From Peronospora farinosa (lineage: Eukaryota > Oomycota > Peronosporomycetes > Peronosporales > Peronosporaceae), in the NCBI GenBank assembly GCA_947646735.1, contig CANTFK010000153.1, positions 124,001 through 188,000 on the forward strand: a stretch of 64,000 nt of DNA, in the 5' to 3' direction. The position numbers and the translations under genes are program-made. The notes beneath the pieces are model-generated. The model was not told the origin of the DNA and did no database searches. It was given only the letters and a program-made list of their open reading frames with translations. Below, piece after piece: positions 43,260 through 54,214 of this stretch. The stretch's first letter is position 1, and each line of letters begins with the position of its first letter.

Positions 43260-44422
43260 AGTATGCCATGTGGGAACCTCGGTTCGACCACAGTGGGTGA
43301 TGATGGGAACCCCGGTTCGACCATCATGCTCTCGCGTGGGGACTCCTGTCCGTCCACGTTGTACTCGTGTGGGAGCCCCTTCTCGACCACAATATGCCCA
43401 TGTGGGAACCTCGGTTCGACCACAGTGGGTGATGATGGGAACCCCGGTTCGACCATCATGCTCTCGCGTGAGGAATCCTGTCCGTCCACGTCACACTCGC
43501 TGGCGAGCTCTTGCTCGTCGCCACAATGCCCTTGTGGGAGCCCCTGCTCGACCACAATACGTGCAGATGGGAACCCCGGTTCAACCACTGCATTCACGTG
43601 CGGGAACTCCTGTTCAACCGCATTAATGACGCGCGGGAACCCCTGTTCGACCGCGTCGTCCTCGTCGTCCTCTTCGCTCTGTAGCGAGGAGTCACTGTCA
43701 CTTGTGTCCCGAAGAACAGCACAAGCAGTGCAGAGAGGGCCATCGCTCGCTCTGTGCACCGCCAACGTCGTGGAATCGCGATCCACGACTGTGACGTTTG
43801 GCCAGTCACTTGGAGATACCAAGAGATGGGTAAACACTTCACTGACATCGAACTTGCGTCGACGTCTCACTGATCTGGCTAACCAGTCGATCTGGGGCTT
43901 ATAACGTGCCAACCATGGCATGCCCAGTATGCAATCGAATGCATAATTCATCGCGATCACCAAGAAATCATCATTACTGCGAAAGCCATCAAACGTATAC
44001 GGCAACGACACTTCGCGCCGCGATACGCGGTGTGGTTTCCCGTCAGCCAACTTGACGACGACTTGGCCAGGTCCCTCACGGACCTGAATGCTGGGAGGCA
44101 GCATCGACAAACAAGATTCACGAAAGAAATTGTTTGTTGCTCCTGAGTCCAGGAGTGCTCGCAGAGGTCGCCGGACGCCGGCGACATGTAAACTGACAAT
44201 AATCAGACGTGAATCACCACTCGTAGTGGTGGCATTTAACCGTGCGCGTAGCGCAGGAGGACTGGAAGGTTGGGCTATCACCGGGGGACCCGGACTTCCG
44301 TTCCAACCAGTAGGGCGACCTGCACCTACTGGTCCCGACCGTTTTTTGGACGTGCGGCCGGTACAGCACCCTGATGATGGGCATCCACTACATGCACCGA
44401 TATCGGCGCTGGCGCACGGCAC
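43127..44422 (-). pseudogene. Element C protease with repeat linker
   Basis: The active site is intact: LRALLDSGATNNFFRES. NYAFDCILGMPWLARYKPQI is the C-terminal box. From about 43660 down to 43200 the linker to RT is a tandem array with units around [20 protein letters not shown]; at DNA level a 132-bp unit (starting at 43271 and 43403) is repeated. The linker is in a different frame from RT. Confidence 0.8.
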
Positions 44423-45375
44423 TCAGCCGCGCGATGTCCTGGCTTGCGACAACAAAAGCGAAGTATTTGACGCCCGGTGCGAGCGCCACCTTTATGATGA
44501 AAGACACGTCGCCGGTCACCCGACGCCTCAATCACGTCAATCTCCATAGGTTCCGGACCAGAAGGCCGGGGAACGCTGACGACCGAGGGTTTGGCATATG
44601 CCTTTGTGACCCTAAAGTCTTCACGAATTGCGATGGAAAATGCCTCCTCCAATGTGGCAGGCTCGGCGCTCTCCAGCGATAAGCGGGTCTGCCCCTCACG
44701 CATACCATCCACAAAGACATTCACCTGCGTGTACATGTCCATGGGGTGCGTGATAATACACGACGCCAGATGCCTAGCCATCTGTACGTAGTCGCGCATC
44801 GCCATTTTACCCTGTCGCATCGACAGGAATCTTGATCGCACCAGTTTCTTCTCTTGTGGTGGCTCGAAGGCAAGACGGAGATCGTCCTGGATGGTATCCA
44901 AGGTGGGAAATGCGTGCTCGTCCACAACGAGTTTACCAAGGGCCCACTCCTTGGCCTTCCCGGTGAGGCGGGAAAGAAGAAAGTTGACCTTCGCCTGTGG
45001 AGCCTCAAGAAGTCTCGAGGCGATGGCGATATCAACTTCTCGGAACCACCGGTTCAGCGATAACCGGTCCTTACCTTCTCCAGAGTAGGAGGAGGTTTCC
45101 ATCTTCACGGCCTCATTACGTGAAGGGCGCGAGGGAGTTAAGCCTCGCCGGTTGGATTCGGCGAGCTCGCGTGCCATAAACTCATGTATGGCGAGACGTT
45201 GCGCGTCAGGGGTCGCTGATCTCATCAGCGACGCGACGAATGCCTCTCCCGATATCGCCGCGAGGCGATTAAGGGCATCCCACTCAACACCAGTAAGATG
45301 GGGGAAGGTCGCGTGCTCCAGAAATAAATCTGGAGCGTCAAAGTACGACGATTCGCTCATCCCAAACTCGGGCAT
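44326..45375 (-). CDS. Element C gag
   Basis: The ATG at 45375 ([10 protein letters not shown]) opens 349 codons without interruption: [20 protein letters not shown] near the start, then [39 protein letters not shown] and [20 protein letters not shown], as in the element A gag. The C-terminal knuckle reads [15 protein letters not shown], with the first Cys position replaced. It overlaps the protease frame by 97 bp, the usual place for a programmed shift. Capsid role by family. Confidence 0.8.
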   Translation of the reverse strand: MPEFGMSESSYFDAPDLFLEHATFPHLTGVEWDALNRLAAISGEAFVASLMRSATPDAQRLAIHEFMARELAESNRRGLTPSRPSRNEAVKMETSSYSGEGKDRLSLNRWFREVDIAIASRLLEAPQAKVNFLLSRLTGKAKEWALGKLVVDEHAFPTLDTIQDDLRLAFEPPQEKKLVRSRFLSMRQGKMAMRDYVQMARHLASCIITHPMDMYTQVNVFVDGMREGQTRLSLESAEPATLEEAFSIAIREDFRVTKAYAKPSVVSVPRPSGPEPMEIDVIEASGDRRRVFHHKGGARTGRQILRFCCRKPGHRAAECRAPAPISVHVVDAHHQGAVPAARPKNGRDQ

Positions 45376-45381
45376 AGGAAG

Positions 45382-45399
45382 GACTACAAAGTGCTACCA
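45382..45399 (-). promoter_or_regulatory. Primer binding site of element C
   Basis: TGGTAGCACTTTGTAGTC on the minus strand, two bases inside the 5' LTR. It is shared with A and B. Confidence 0.75.
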
Positions 45400-45401
45400 G
45401 G

Positions 45402-45742
45402 TGTAACGGGGCTAGAACGTACCGTCACTAGCTTACACGTGCGCTTGAGGAAGACTCAAGCCCGAGTATTAGGTATTAAGTAAATTTAACTCTGATTTTA
45501 TTTTGGTTTTAATTCGTACTAATTACGAAGATTTTAGTCGTAATAAATACGACAGTGTTCCCGCCTTTCGGGAACCACACAATTTCAGGTTGATTTATCA
45601 TTGGTCCATATTGGGGACTTTAGGCACAATAATAAACCAATAATAAATTACCACGCTGTGCCCGCTATTCGGGCCCAGCACCTGCCTACATATGTAATTG
45701 TTTATTTGTGTTAATGCTATATGTGTAATGTAGCACATTACA
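45402..45742 (-). repeat. 5' LTR of element C
   Basis: TGTAACGGGG to GCACATTACA on the plus strand, 341 bp, followed by the target duplication ACATC. Confidence 0.95.
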
Positions 45743-45747
45743 ACATC

Positions 45748-46328
45748 GGTCTAACGAGACCGATGGTGACGTCGACTGTGAGTCGAGCGTCGCAGCCGAT
45801 CAGGCGACGAGGAAGCCGAGAGGCTCCCTGTATACGAACGAGGCGATAGAGGACTCGGAGATCGAGGAGGACTCCGCGCTTGACGCGGGTTTCTCATCAC
45901 CAGTCGCTCTAGGATGTCCAAACGGGTCTTCAGGCGGTCATACCCCTGACGGTCCCTCTTCCTCACATCGCGCAGATCCGAGGTCAGTCGCGAGACTTGA
46001 CTCTCGAGATCTGTCACCTGCCTCTTCAGCGCAGCGGACTTAGCCTGCGACTGAACAGCAGCAGGGTAGGCAGCCGCAAGTAGGTGGGCGTAATCGCCGC
46101 TCCTATCGGGCGCCACCTGTGTTGGTGGACACGGATGGGAATACGCGCTTCCTTGTTGGAAGGCTGTTGGCCCACCGGTTTGTGAAGCGAAAGCTCCAAA
46201 TCCTTGTCCAGTGGAAGAGTTACCCAACGAGCTTTGACTCGTGGGAGCCTGTGGACGCTTTGCGTGTTGACGTGCCTGGGCTGGTGGCTGCTTATGTGAA
46301 GCAGCACCAGCTGTCTTCTTTCTGCTAG
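45748..46328 (+). pseudogene. Element B pol C-terminus with chromodomain
   Basis: It continues the integrase frame of 36965-38054 past element C. The linker is acidic and Ser-rich with one TAG near 46045. Then FLVGRLLAHRFVKRKLQILV and QWKSYPTSFDSWEPVDALRV form the chromodomain, ending at a stop at 46326. The whole stretch is also covered by the opposite-strand ORF. Confidence 0.75.
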
Positions 46329-47118
46329 GTCCGGAAGGACTAGCAGAAGAAGCGTGGCGAGAATTAATTGGGGGTCGCTTACCGCCCATAATTTCATGCG
46401 CACGCTTCATGGCAAAGCTGATTCGCTGCGACCGCTGTTTAGTTGCATCTTCATGCAAGGTAACACGGCGCCGAAGTTCAGCTTCATAGTCGTCAGCTGT
46501 TTCGTTAGAACGCAGCACGACTGGAATTGGGAAAGCACGACCAAGTGCTTTGACCTGCTTTTTCCACAAAGGAAAGACGCTATAAAAATTATGAGCGTCT
46601 ATAGTGGCACGCTGCAAAAGCGCTGCGCTGGACCCATCCGAGTTCATCCACAACTTGGTGGAGCTTTAAGCTCACACTCACCTGAGTCTGACTCTCCATT
46701 ATGGATTGTCAAGACATCAGCTTGAGAAGTCACATCTGACTGAGTCGCGACTACTCCTTTTGAAGTAGCGCGCTCAGTCTTAGTCGCTGCGCTCGTAGGC
46801 GCAGACGACGGGGTTTTCCCTTCGCTTGTAGGAAGCATAGATGCTTCCTCAAGGACGGGTGCCTCAAATGATGGGGACATATGTCCCCATCAATGCACTA
46901 TGCTCATCGCCACTTTGGGGTGATGGCAGTTGTGTAGTCTCATTGTAGTCTACAATGAGAGATGGATCTTCATCCACATTACAGTGAGATGGAAGATTCA
47001 CCTCAGAGCCTGAAGCACTTTGCGACGGCTGCGATAAATCGCGGCGCGTACGCTTAGTGCTGGACTGCATGGGTGCCTTTGCAGGCGACCCATCAGCCTT
47101 ACCACGTTTCGGTAGCAT
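45751..47118 (-). pseudogene. Antisense accessory ORF of element B
   Basis: An ATG at 47118, 107 bp inside the 3' LTR, starts MLPKRGKADGSPAK and includes DEDPSLIVDYNETTQ, matching the DP-x-L-x-VDY motif of element A. The frame ends at a 22-bp perfect palindrome (46870-46891) and continues in the next frame to 46644. It then returns to the first frame for 300 codons to 45751: FYSVFPLWKKQVKALGRAF, a Gln/Ser/Pro-rich middle, a coiled coil (LKRQVTDLESQVSRLTSDLR, LKTRLDILERLVMR) and an RS-like tail (SPPRSPSPLSPRS). It covers the chromodomain codons of the other strand. Function unknown. Confidence 0.6.
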
Positions 47119-47224
47119 GAATACTGAGCAGACTAAAGAGGCGCGTTTATAACGGCTCGCCAGTCTCTCTGTCTCCTAGGCGATGTTTTACAAAATGTAA
47201 AAATCGTTCTAAAACGAGAGATGG

Positions 47225-47836
47225 TGTAACAGGGCATCTAGTTACACGTAAACATTAAGTAATATACTTAATGTTTGGTCTAAAAGTATCCATGATTGCT
47301 TTTGACCTGTCACTTGGGTGCGATACACAAATGTGATCCACCCTCGTGAATGTGATATCCATTGATGGATTCACATGAGAAGGGATGACGCTAGTTGAAG
47401 CTAGGCATCGCGACGTCTCAGAAGGACGTCAGTTGCGATCTTAAATCTAGATTAAAGATCATGCGACAGGATACGCTTCTAAAGAGTCGCGTATCCGATC
47501 TATATATATATATATACATATGTATATATCCAATCAGTAGTTAAGTATATATTTAGTTATAATTAATTAAATATAGCTCAGTCTTGAATTTACTTAAACA
47601 TACGCACCACGCACGACAAGTTGAAAAGCTTCTGCGTGACGTCGGTGCTTTCGTGTTAAGAAGTTCGTTGCACTCTCGCTTAAGCGAGAGGCAACCGGTG
47701 GTACGACTGCTTAAGCAGTCGACCAACCTCCTAACCACCCTCGCACGCGAAGGTAAGACGGTATAACCGCTTCCTCGCTTGTGCATAAGGTGTGTGCTAG
47801 TACCACGAGGCAACTTCGTACAAGTGCCCGTCTACA
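47225..47836 (+). repeat. 3' LTR of element B
   Basis: TGTAACAGGG to GCCCGTCTACA, 612 bp, followed by the duplication TGATG. The purine stretch GAGAGATGG (47216-47224) before it is the probable polypurine tract. Confidence 0.95.
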
Positions 47837-48299
47837 TGATGTGTATGAAGCTTACTGTGTACACGCGTTCCGTGAATTTTCTGTTTATTATTATAGCATG
47901 ATGAATGGACCTATTACATAAATTTCACTATACATATTTCAGACATAAAATCAGTTTTGATATATGGATGTCCGACAAAATAGATCGCTAGGCCTCATTA
48001 CAAATTCATAATTTATGTAATAATTATAGAAATGTGCTTACGTTAATGCAAATAAGTAATGGTATTCACCCGTCGTTTTGACGGATAGGTGCACATATTA
48101 TGCGCTGCCAGTATTTAATTTTTTCACTTTCCTTAGAATATCAGGTTGCTTTACGTAAGCTGATAAGTATGAAATTTAGTGAAGGTCGGTATATTGAACC
48201 ATTAATTCATTTCAAATATCTGCTTGAGTCAATTCATTGTGACTATCATGTCCATGGGTATAGAAGTCAGGATGTACCTGTCGACGTCGGTCAATGTAT

Positions 48300-48352
48300 T
48301 GACATGCCAGTTGGTATGACAGATTGCCCCTCTGCCAGCCAATGGCGTGTCA
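48300..48352. mobile_element. 53-bp mini solo LTR of element G family
   Basis: It starts TGACATGCCAGTTGGTATGA and ends TGCCAGCCAATGGCGTGTCA, the two ends of the element G LTR with about 140 bp missing between them. GTAT flanks it on both sides (48296-48299 and 48353-48356), a 4-bp target duplication. Confidence 0.7.
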
Positions 48353-48404
48353 GTATACCTGTCATTTTGCAGGCCAATTTGTACCCGTCGTTTCGCAGGT
48401 CCAT

Positions 48405-49080
48405 GTGTACACGTCGTTCCGACGGACACAGTAAACGAAGTCATCTTTTGATCTTCGTACCCATCATTCTACTTCTATATACCCGGTTAAATAAGATAAT
48501 TGATGGGTACAAAGGTGGATGTAACCCGTCGTTCCTTCTGGTAGAATATCCGGTTGACTCAGATAAATGAATAAGTATGATGCATGACGTTTGAGTCTAT
48601 TCGCTTTATTGTAACTTCATCCACTTGAACCTGATCACTACTCTTGCTTTTGCCACGTTGAAGTGTATTCGTTGAGCCTTAAGTTCATGTTTAAAAAAAA
48701 CGAAACGAAAGTATGTGTCTCAACTAATATATCTAAGAAATGATGGGTTTAATATTGCAATATGTAATGATGCATATGAACATTTATGTGTGCCATCGTT
48801 TTGTATATAAATTATGCAAAATGTAATGATACATATGAACATTTAAGTGTGCCATCATTTCGTATGTTCGTTATATAAAATAAAAAAAACGAACTATGGA
48901 TACTGTGTTATGGACATCTGCACATGTAGTTATCAATACAAAAATGCATTGTCAGTCATTGCAAAATGAGCTAAAAATGCAAAAACAGCCAATCCATAAT
49001 TAGCGAATTATGCAATATCAGCCAATTCGAATGCCGGAAAATGATCGCACGGACGGACAGTATTCTTTTATTTTTATAGA
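48405..49080. repeat. Long hairpin-repeat unit, copy 2
   Basis: It starts GTACACGTCGTTCCGACGGA, contains CCACTTGAACCTGATCACTA and CTTTTGCCACGTTGAAGTGT, and ends with GCCAATTCGAATGCCGGAAA, CGGACGGACAGTATTC and TTTTATAGA. Copy 1 is 15889-16490 and copy 3 is 50335-50930. Confidence 0.75.
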
Positions 49081-50334
49081 CTAGGGTGTGTACTCGTCGT
49101 TCCGACGGACACGCCTATACTGTAGTATACTGGTCAATCACTCTGCTTAAAATATCAGGTTGACTTGGGTAGATTGATAGGTATTAAGGTCAATGTGTAT
49201 TCAGGCTAATGTAAACCCGTCGTTCCGCCGGGTACACATTAGCGAGTTTCTGGAACGCATTTATATACAGTCATTTAGTTTTATATAATGCCTGCACCTA
49301 GTGAATCAATAGATGATTGTGTTAAAAAAGATCGTTTTTTGACAGGTTGCAAGGTGTTGAAGGCAAGAGCTATACCCTGTGCCCGGTAAGCTGCGACCGC
49401 ACCCGAATTGGATAATGTTGTGACATCTTAACAGATGTGGCGAAGCAGGATAGACGAAGAATACAGACTAGACATGGCATAGTCGCAGTTGACTCTATCG
49501 TACATGTTAAAGCACTAGCGAAGGAGAGTAGTTAATGCTTAATATATTTTACTTTTACTTCTACCTCTACGTGCACAAGTGCACCACTACTTCACTGCAC
49601 TCTTACAAATTGCACCATGTTTCATCGACCCACCTCTTTTATGGCGTTCACCCGTCGTTCTGATGGTGCAAAGTAAAAAATATTGGCATGTTAAACGCCG
49701 CGATTTGCTAGGATGTATACCCGTCATACCAACGGACATGGTGTTCAAGTCGACGCTGGTAATATACTGACCTTTACATCATCGTTCTACCAATTTAGTT
49801 GACTACATTAAAATGATGATATAAAGGTAAATGTGTACTCGTCGTTCCAACAGACATGGTGACTAAAATTTGCGTTTCGACTTTTGAATCCAACATTATC
49901 CCTTACAATATTCAGGTAAAGTAATGGGTATGAGATTCAATGTGCACTCGTCGTTCCGACGGATAGAAGCGAGCGGACCGAATATATATTAATTTAATTA
50001 TGTATACAGGACCGTATGTATTTTTTTGTATGTGTGTCAATCAATTTTTTAATACACCTTTTTGCCTGTGAATAGTTTTGGTAGTGCCCCTTGTACCGTC
50101 GGATAGGGCCACGAATTTACGCTAATAGAACCTTGGCCCACCATATATCTTACAATAGGGATGCTCACTCGTCGTTCCGACGGACATGGTGAGCAACCAT
50201 CTGCTAGATAATCTTTGTACCCACTAATTATTCTGGTTGAGTCAAGTAATTGCTACATATGAAGTCAATTAGTATGAAAGGCAAGGTCTACCTGACTACG
50301 CTGGTCAATGTGTACCTGTCGTAACGCAGGTCAA

Positions 50335-50930
50335 TGTGTACACGTCGTTCCGACGGACACAGTAAACGAAGTCATCTTTTGATCTTCGTACCCATCATTC
50401 TACTTCTATATACCCGGTTAAATAAGATAATTGATGGGTACAAAGGTGGATGTAAACCCGTCGTTCCTTCTGGTAGAATATCCGGTTGACTCAGATAAAT
50501 GAATAAGTATGATGCATGACGTTTGAGTCTATTCGCTTTATTGTAACTTCATCCACTTGAACCTGATCACTACTCTTGCTTTTGCCACGTTGAAGTGTAT
50601 TCGTTGAGCCTTAAGTTCATGTTTAAAAAAAACGAAACGAAAGTATGTGTCTCAACTAATATATCTAAGAAATGATGTGTTTAATATTGCAATATGTAAT
50701 GATGCATATGAACATTTATGTGTGCCATCGTTACGTATGTTCCTTTTATAAAAAAAAGTACGATCTATGGACATAGATCTGCACATGTAATAATAGTGCA
50801 CAAATGCAAACTCTGCCAATACAAAATGAGCCAAAAATGAATAATCAGCCAATCCAAAATTAAAGCGAAAACAAAATTTAGCCAATTCGAATGCCGGAAA
50901 AGGATCAAAAGGACAGACAGACGGACGGAC
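50335..50930. repeat. Long hairpin-repeat unit, copy 3
   Basis: Nearly identical to 48405-48797 for about 390 bp. It then diverges and ends with AATGCCGGAAAAGGATCAAA and GACAGACAGACGGACGGAC. Confidence 0.75.
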
Positions 50931-51108
50931 AATTAAGTATTATTACAAATATGTTTTTTGGTCTGTCTGAAGAAAAGATGGGGATTGTTAGAAGTGGTAA
51001 AAATTGCTTTACATTTCAGCGATACGTATTTAACCAATTTTTTTTCCGGATAATAGTCTTGCAAATTTCTTCACTCATCATTTCGCTTCCAAACCTTTAC
51101 GTCGCTCA

Positions 51109-51175
51109 ATCACAAAGATAGTCCTATTAGGGATACCTGTGCAGGTGGCATCCCTAATAGGACTATCTTTGTGAT
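51109..51175. repeat. 26-bp perfect inverted repeat with 15-bp spacer
   Basis: The arms 51109-51134 and 51150-51175 are exact reverse complements (left arm begins ATCACAAAGATAGTCC). The spacer holds ACCTGTGCAGGT, itself a palindrome with a 2-base centre. Confidence 0.9.
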
Positions 51176-51391
51176 AATATCTTATCATCTTGCAGTCGTC
51201 GTTGAGCTTGTCCGTACTTCTTTCTATCAGCCTACGACGCAGTTACCAAACCAAGCCGTTTATGCTCACACCCTGTTTAAAAGTAAGAATAAACACGATA
51301 TGGTGTTGGCGATTGCAGATACTAAAGACTTAAAAGCATAAATTGTGGATGTATTTACTGTGTATGGCTAAGTAAACGAAAATATCTACAT

Positions 51392-52812
51392 TGTAACGGG
51401 TTTAAAACGTACCGTCACTAGCTCACACGTGCGCTTGAGGAAGACTCAAGCCCAAGTAACAGGTATCAAATATTTTTAACTCTGATTTTTATTTTTGTTT
51501 TAATTCGTACAAATTACGAAGATTTAGTCGTAATAAATACGACAGTGTTCCCACCTTTCGGGAACCACACATTTTCAGGTTAATTTATTATTGGTACTTT
51601 AGACCCCAATAATAAACCAATCTAAATTGACACGCTGTACCCGCTATTCGGCACAGCCTCTGCCTACATGTGTAATTGTTTATTCATGTTAATGTTATGT
51701 GTAATGTGGCCCATTACATCACCCCCTTCTCAAGACAGCACTCACCAACCGTGAGTGCTCAACTGTCGAAACCCCCAAACTTCACAAACGAACAAGTGAT
51801 TTCCGAACACACGCCTTCCAGCACTACAGCACTCCCAAGCACCATCAGCGGGAGTGCAACTACCAGCATCATGGCGTAACAATTTATACCTTGGCCACTG
51901 TATGACTTGTCCGGAGCTCACGCTCCGGACTCACTGGAAACGATGCGGGACTACTTCCGTCGTTTTCAAAAACGGCATGGAAAGAGTCTTGATGTAATCG
52001 GATACGAGGCCCTGCAACTTTCTTGGTGCGCCTTCATCCGACGTTGGAATCGGACGCCCGAGGATGGTAGCATCTTCCAATATGGCTCGCCAATCGAGAG
52101 GAGCTTCGCGCCAATCACTCCATCGGCGCGCTACGCGAAAGGGTGTACGAGAATGCTTGGAATGAGGACCGTCTCTGCTTCATCCATGTCAATGAAGGAT
52201 GCCAGTCTTGTGACTCGACTCCACGCCCAACTCATGACGAATGGTGACGACATATCGCTGAGCGAAGGCGAACGAAGTTGGATTGCAAAGTATGAGCGAA
52301 GTCTTAGCGAACGGAGAAGCGCAGTTATTCGTGGTGCGCCCTCGCTGGCAGCACCGCTCGCGACAGCGGAGTCAATCTCCGCGGGATCATCAGCGCAGGG
52401 CAGCGACACGTTCGCCTGCCCGCTCTGTTGCGCGATTCTAACCTCGCAATTGTGATGATATGTATTCACCACGATGTTCTCGTTCACGGAATCGTTACCG
52501 ATCACGTCATCGTTCTTGTTCTCGACGGTGTGGGTCTCCTCACCGTTTTTGTTTATCACGAGAGCGTTCGCGTTCGCGCTCGCATCGGAATGGGCCGACT
52601 CCATGGTCTCATACGACTGAACAACATTTGGAACGTCACGAAGGAGAAAAAAGCGCGATTCCCAGTATCCTTCACGGGAGGGAATCCAAGCCAACGTACT
52701 CGTACCTGCGTGCGGATGGAACCGCGCGCTTCTCATGAGCCGACGGTAGTAATGGTCGAAGAGGGTTCTCGTGACCCGAATGCGGTCTACAATCCAGCGC
52801 ACCTGTCCCTCC
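51392..52812 (-). repeat. Left inverted arm of element D (1421 bp)
   Basis: It contains an LTR (51392-51718, 327 bp), the polypurine tract complement (51719-51731), an accessory ORF on plus (51907-52455 then 52460-52738) and a chromodomain on minus (52131-52814). Small differences from the right arm are visible (for example TTTAAAAC for CTAGAAC near 51402, one base lost near 52662, one gained near 51937), so it is an aged duplicate. Confidence 0.85.
51733..52738 (+). pseudogene. Accessory ORF in left arm of element D
   Basis: Homologue of the element C antisense ORF: LSGAHAPDSLETMRDYFRRF, GYEALQLSWCAFIRRWNR, GERSWIAKYERSLSERRSAV, then in the next frame an RS tract (CSRSRNRYRSRHRSCSRRC) and LERHEGEKSAIPS. 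The start codon seen in C (ATG 38410) is AAG here (51732), and internal frame changes exist. The coiled-coil part is not in this arm, because the arm ends at 52812. Confidence 0.6.
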
Positions 52813-54214
52813 AAGTTTCGCGGATATTGGATGCGTTTGATACGCTAAATGATGTCACTATTCCTGCAAAAACGCCTTTGTAAAAAAAGAAGATGGTGCT
52901 AAGTTCCATGTCAGGAATCTTCATCTTTAGTGCTATCGATCTAACCTATAACTTTTACCAAATCTGATGCGACTGAGCTGAATCCTTCTTACAGCGGTGA
53001 GCATCCCGAGTGGCATGTTATGAGAGTGTCTGGTTATGCCACAAGGATTGAAAAACGCTCCGGCCACTTTCGATCGCATGGTATCGTAAATGTTGAGACC
53101 TCTTCGGAACCTTGCTCTGAGCTGTTTTGACGACAATTTCGTCCACAGTCGCGCTAAGGGCAACCTTAACGATGTCCAAGTTCGCCTGCAACACTTATAA
53201 CATATTGTTAAATTTGTGCGGGACAACAAGTTGTAAGCTAATCTAAAGAAGTGTGTCTTTTGTGCACCGGAGATTCCAGTGTTGGGTTGCTATGTGAGTA
53301 AATCGGGAGTTCTAGCTGATCCAAAGAAGGTGTCGTCCATCTATTCTTGGCCCACGCTCAAGAACCCTACGGAGTTGCGCCAGTGGCTCGGCTTGGCTAA
53401 TTATTTGCACAAGTATACAAAGGATTATGCTGGTTCTATCCAGCCTTTGTCGTCACTCTTGAAGAAAGACGCCACGTGGTTGTGGCATCCCGAACACCAA
53501 GCAGCTTTTGATGCAGTAAAGAAGAGCCTGGCGTCAGCGCCAGTCCTGGTCCTACCAGTCGACTCCAAGCCGTTCCTCGTGGTATACGATGCCAGTGATT
53601 TTGCAATAGGTCGTGACCTCATGCAATTTGATGATGAGGGCCGTGAACGAGTCGTGAGTTATCAGTCGCGACAGATGAAGCCAGCTGAGAAGAACTATCC
53701 GGTTCACGACAAGGAGTTATTAGCGATGCGCTATGCACTCATCAAGTTTCGCGTGCATCTCCTTGGTGAAAGTACGTTTGCTTTGTACACCGATCATGCA
53801 TCGCTGCGCAAAGCGATGAAGAGCCCACACCTGTCCCAACGGATGGCACGATGGCTCTCATTCTTCTCTGAGTACAACTTCGTCGTGCATTACAAGCCAG
53901 GCAAGACCAATATTCTCGCTGACGCCTTGTCACGACGTCCCGACTACGATCCTCGGACTGCTCTGAGTCGCCAGGCTACTGATGACGAGGACGATGATGA
54001 CCGATGTGCAATGTGTGTATCGCTGAACCTAACTCGGGTCACACCCGAGCCGTGTTTATTTGATGAGATCGTCGCCGCGTACAAGGACGATTCAGATTAT
54101 GCAGACATTATCGAGCATCTGCGTGCTCCCAGCGATGCTGCACTGGTAGCCTTATCCCGGACCAAGTGCGACCATAATCATCGATACAGTTTAGACGGCG
54201 ATTTGCTTATGTAA
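52813..54214 (+). pseudogene. Element D RT (5'-truncated) and RNase H
   Basis: It begins at a degenerate DTLNDVTIPAKTPL-stop, [19 protein letters not shown], then [15 protein letters not shown], with several stops up to 53230. From 53279 a 311-codon frame is well preserved: LGCYVSKSGVLADPKKVSSI, LRQWLGLANYLHKYTKDYAG, DASDFAIGRDLMQFDDEGRE, ALYTDHASLRKAMKSPHLSQ, LADALSRRPDYD, ending YSLDGDLLM-stop as in C. RNase H motifs are intact. Confidence 0.8.

Larger units (their letters stand above)
38055..45742 (-). mobile_element. Element C: chromodomain Gypsy retrotransposon nested in B
   Basis: 7688 bp on the minus strand. LTRs 38055-38396 (342 bp) and 45402-45742 (341 bp) differ at about five positions and one indel (about 1.6%). 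The duplication ACATC lies at 38050-38054 and 45743-45747 inside the element B pol frame. Order from the right: LTR, primer site, gag, protease, RT, RNase H, integrase, chromodomain, LTR, with the opposite-strand accessory ORF at the left end. It has the most complete coding region of the Gypsy elements, though with frame changes. Confidence 0.95.
32102..47836 (+). mobile_element. Element B: chromodomain Gypsy retrotransposon, split by element C
   Basis: LTRs 32102-32717 (616 bp) and 47225-47836 (612 bp) differ at about 12 positions plus a TA-repeat length change (about 2%). The duplication TGATG lies at 32097-32101 and 47837-47841. Internal order on the plus strand: primer site, gag, protease, RT, RNase H, integrase, then, beyond element C, the end of pol with a chromodomain, an opposite-strand accessory ORF and the 3' LTR. 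Without element C it is about 8.0 kb. Several stops and shifts make its proteins defective. Confidence 0.95.
47837..51391. repeat. Second cluster of CCGTCG-CGACGG hairpin repeats
   Basis: At least ten hairpin motifs (near 48069, 48385, 48411, 49095, 49217, 49649, 49838, 49949, 50169 and 50342). Two long near-identical units (48405-48797 and 50335-50732) are direct repeats, each ending further on in the GACGGAC tail. No ORF is convincing. About 51220-51345 gives one coding-like run (QLPNQAVYAHTLFKSKNKHD) that I cannot assign. Confidence 0.7.

Noticed and set aside
43200..43904. 234-codon plus-strand ORF rich in Gly/Asn/Ser in element C
   Set aside because: It is the complement of the repeat linker behind the protease; repeats on the coding strand explain its regularity. 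It is not in the position of the accessory ORFs.
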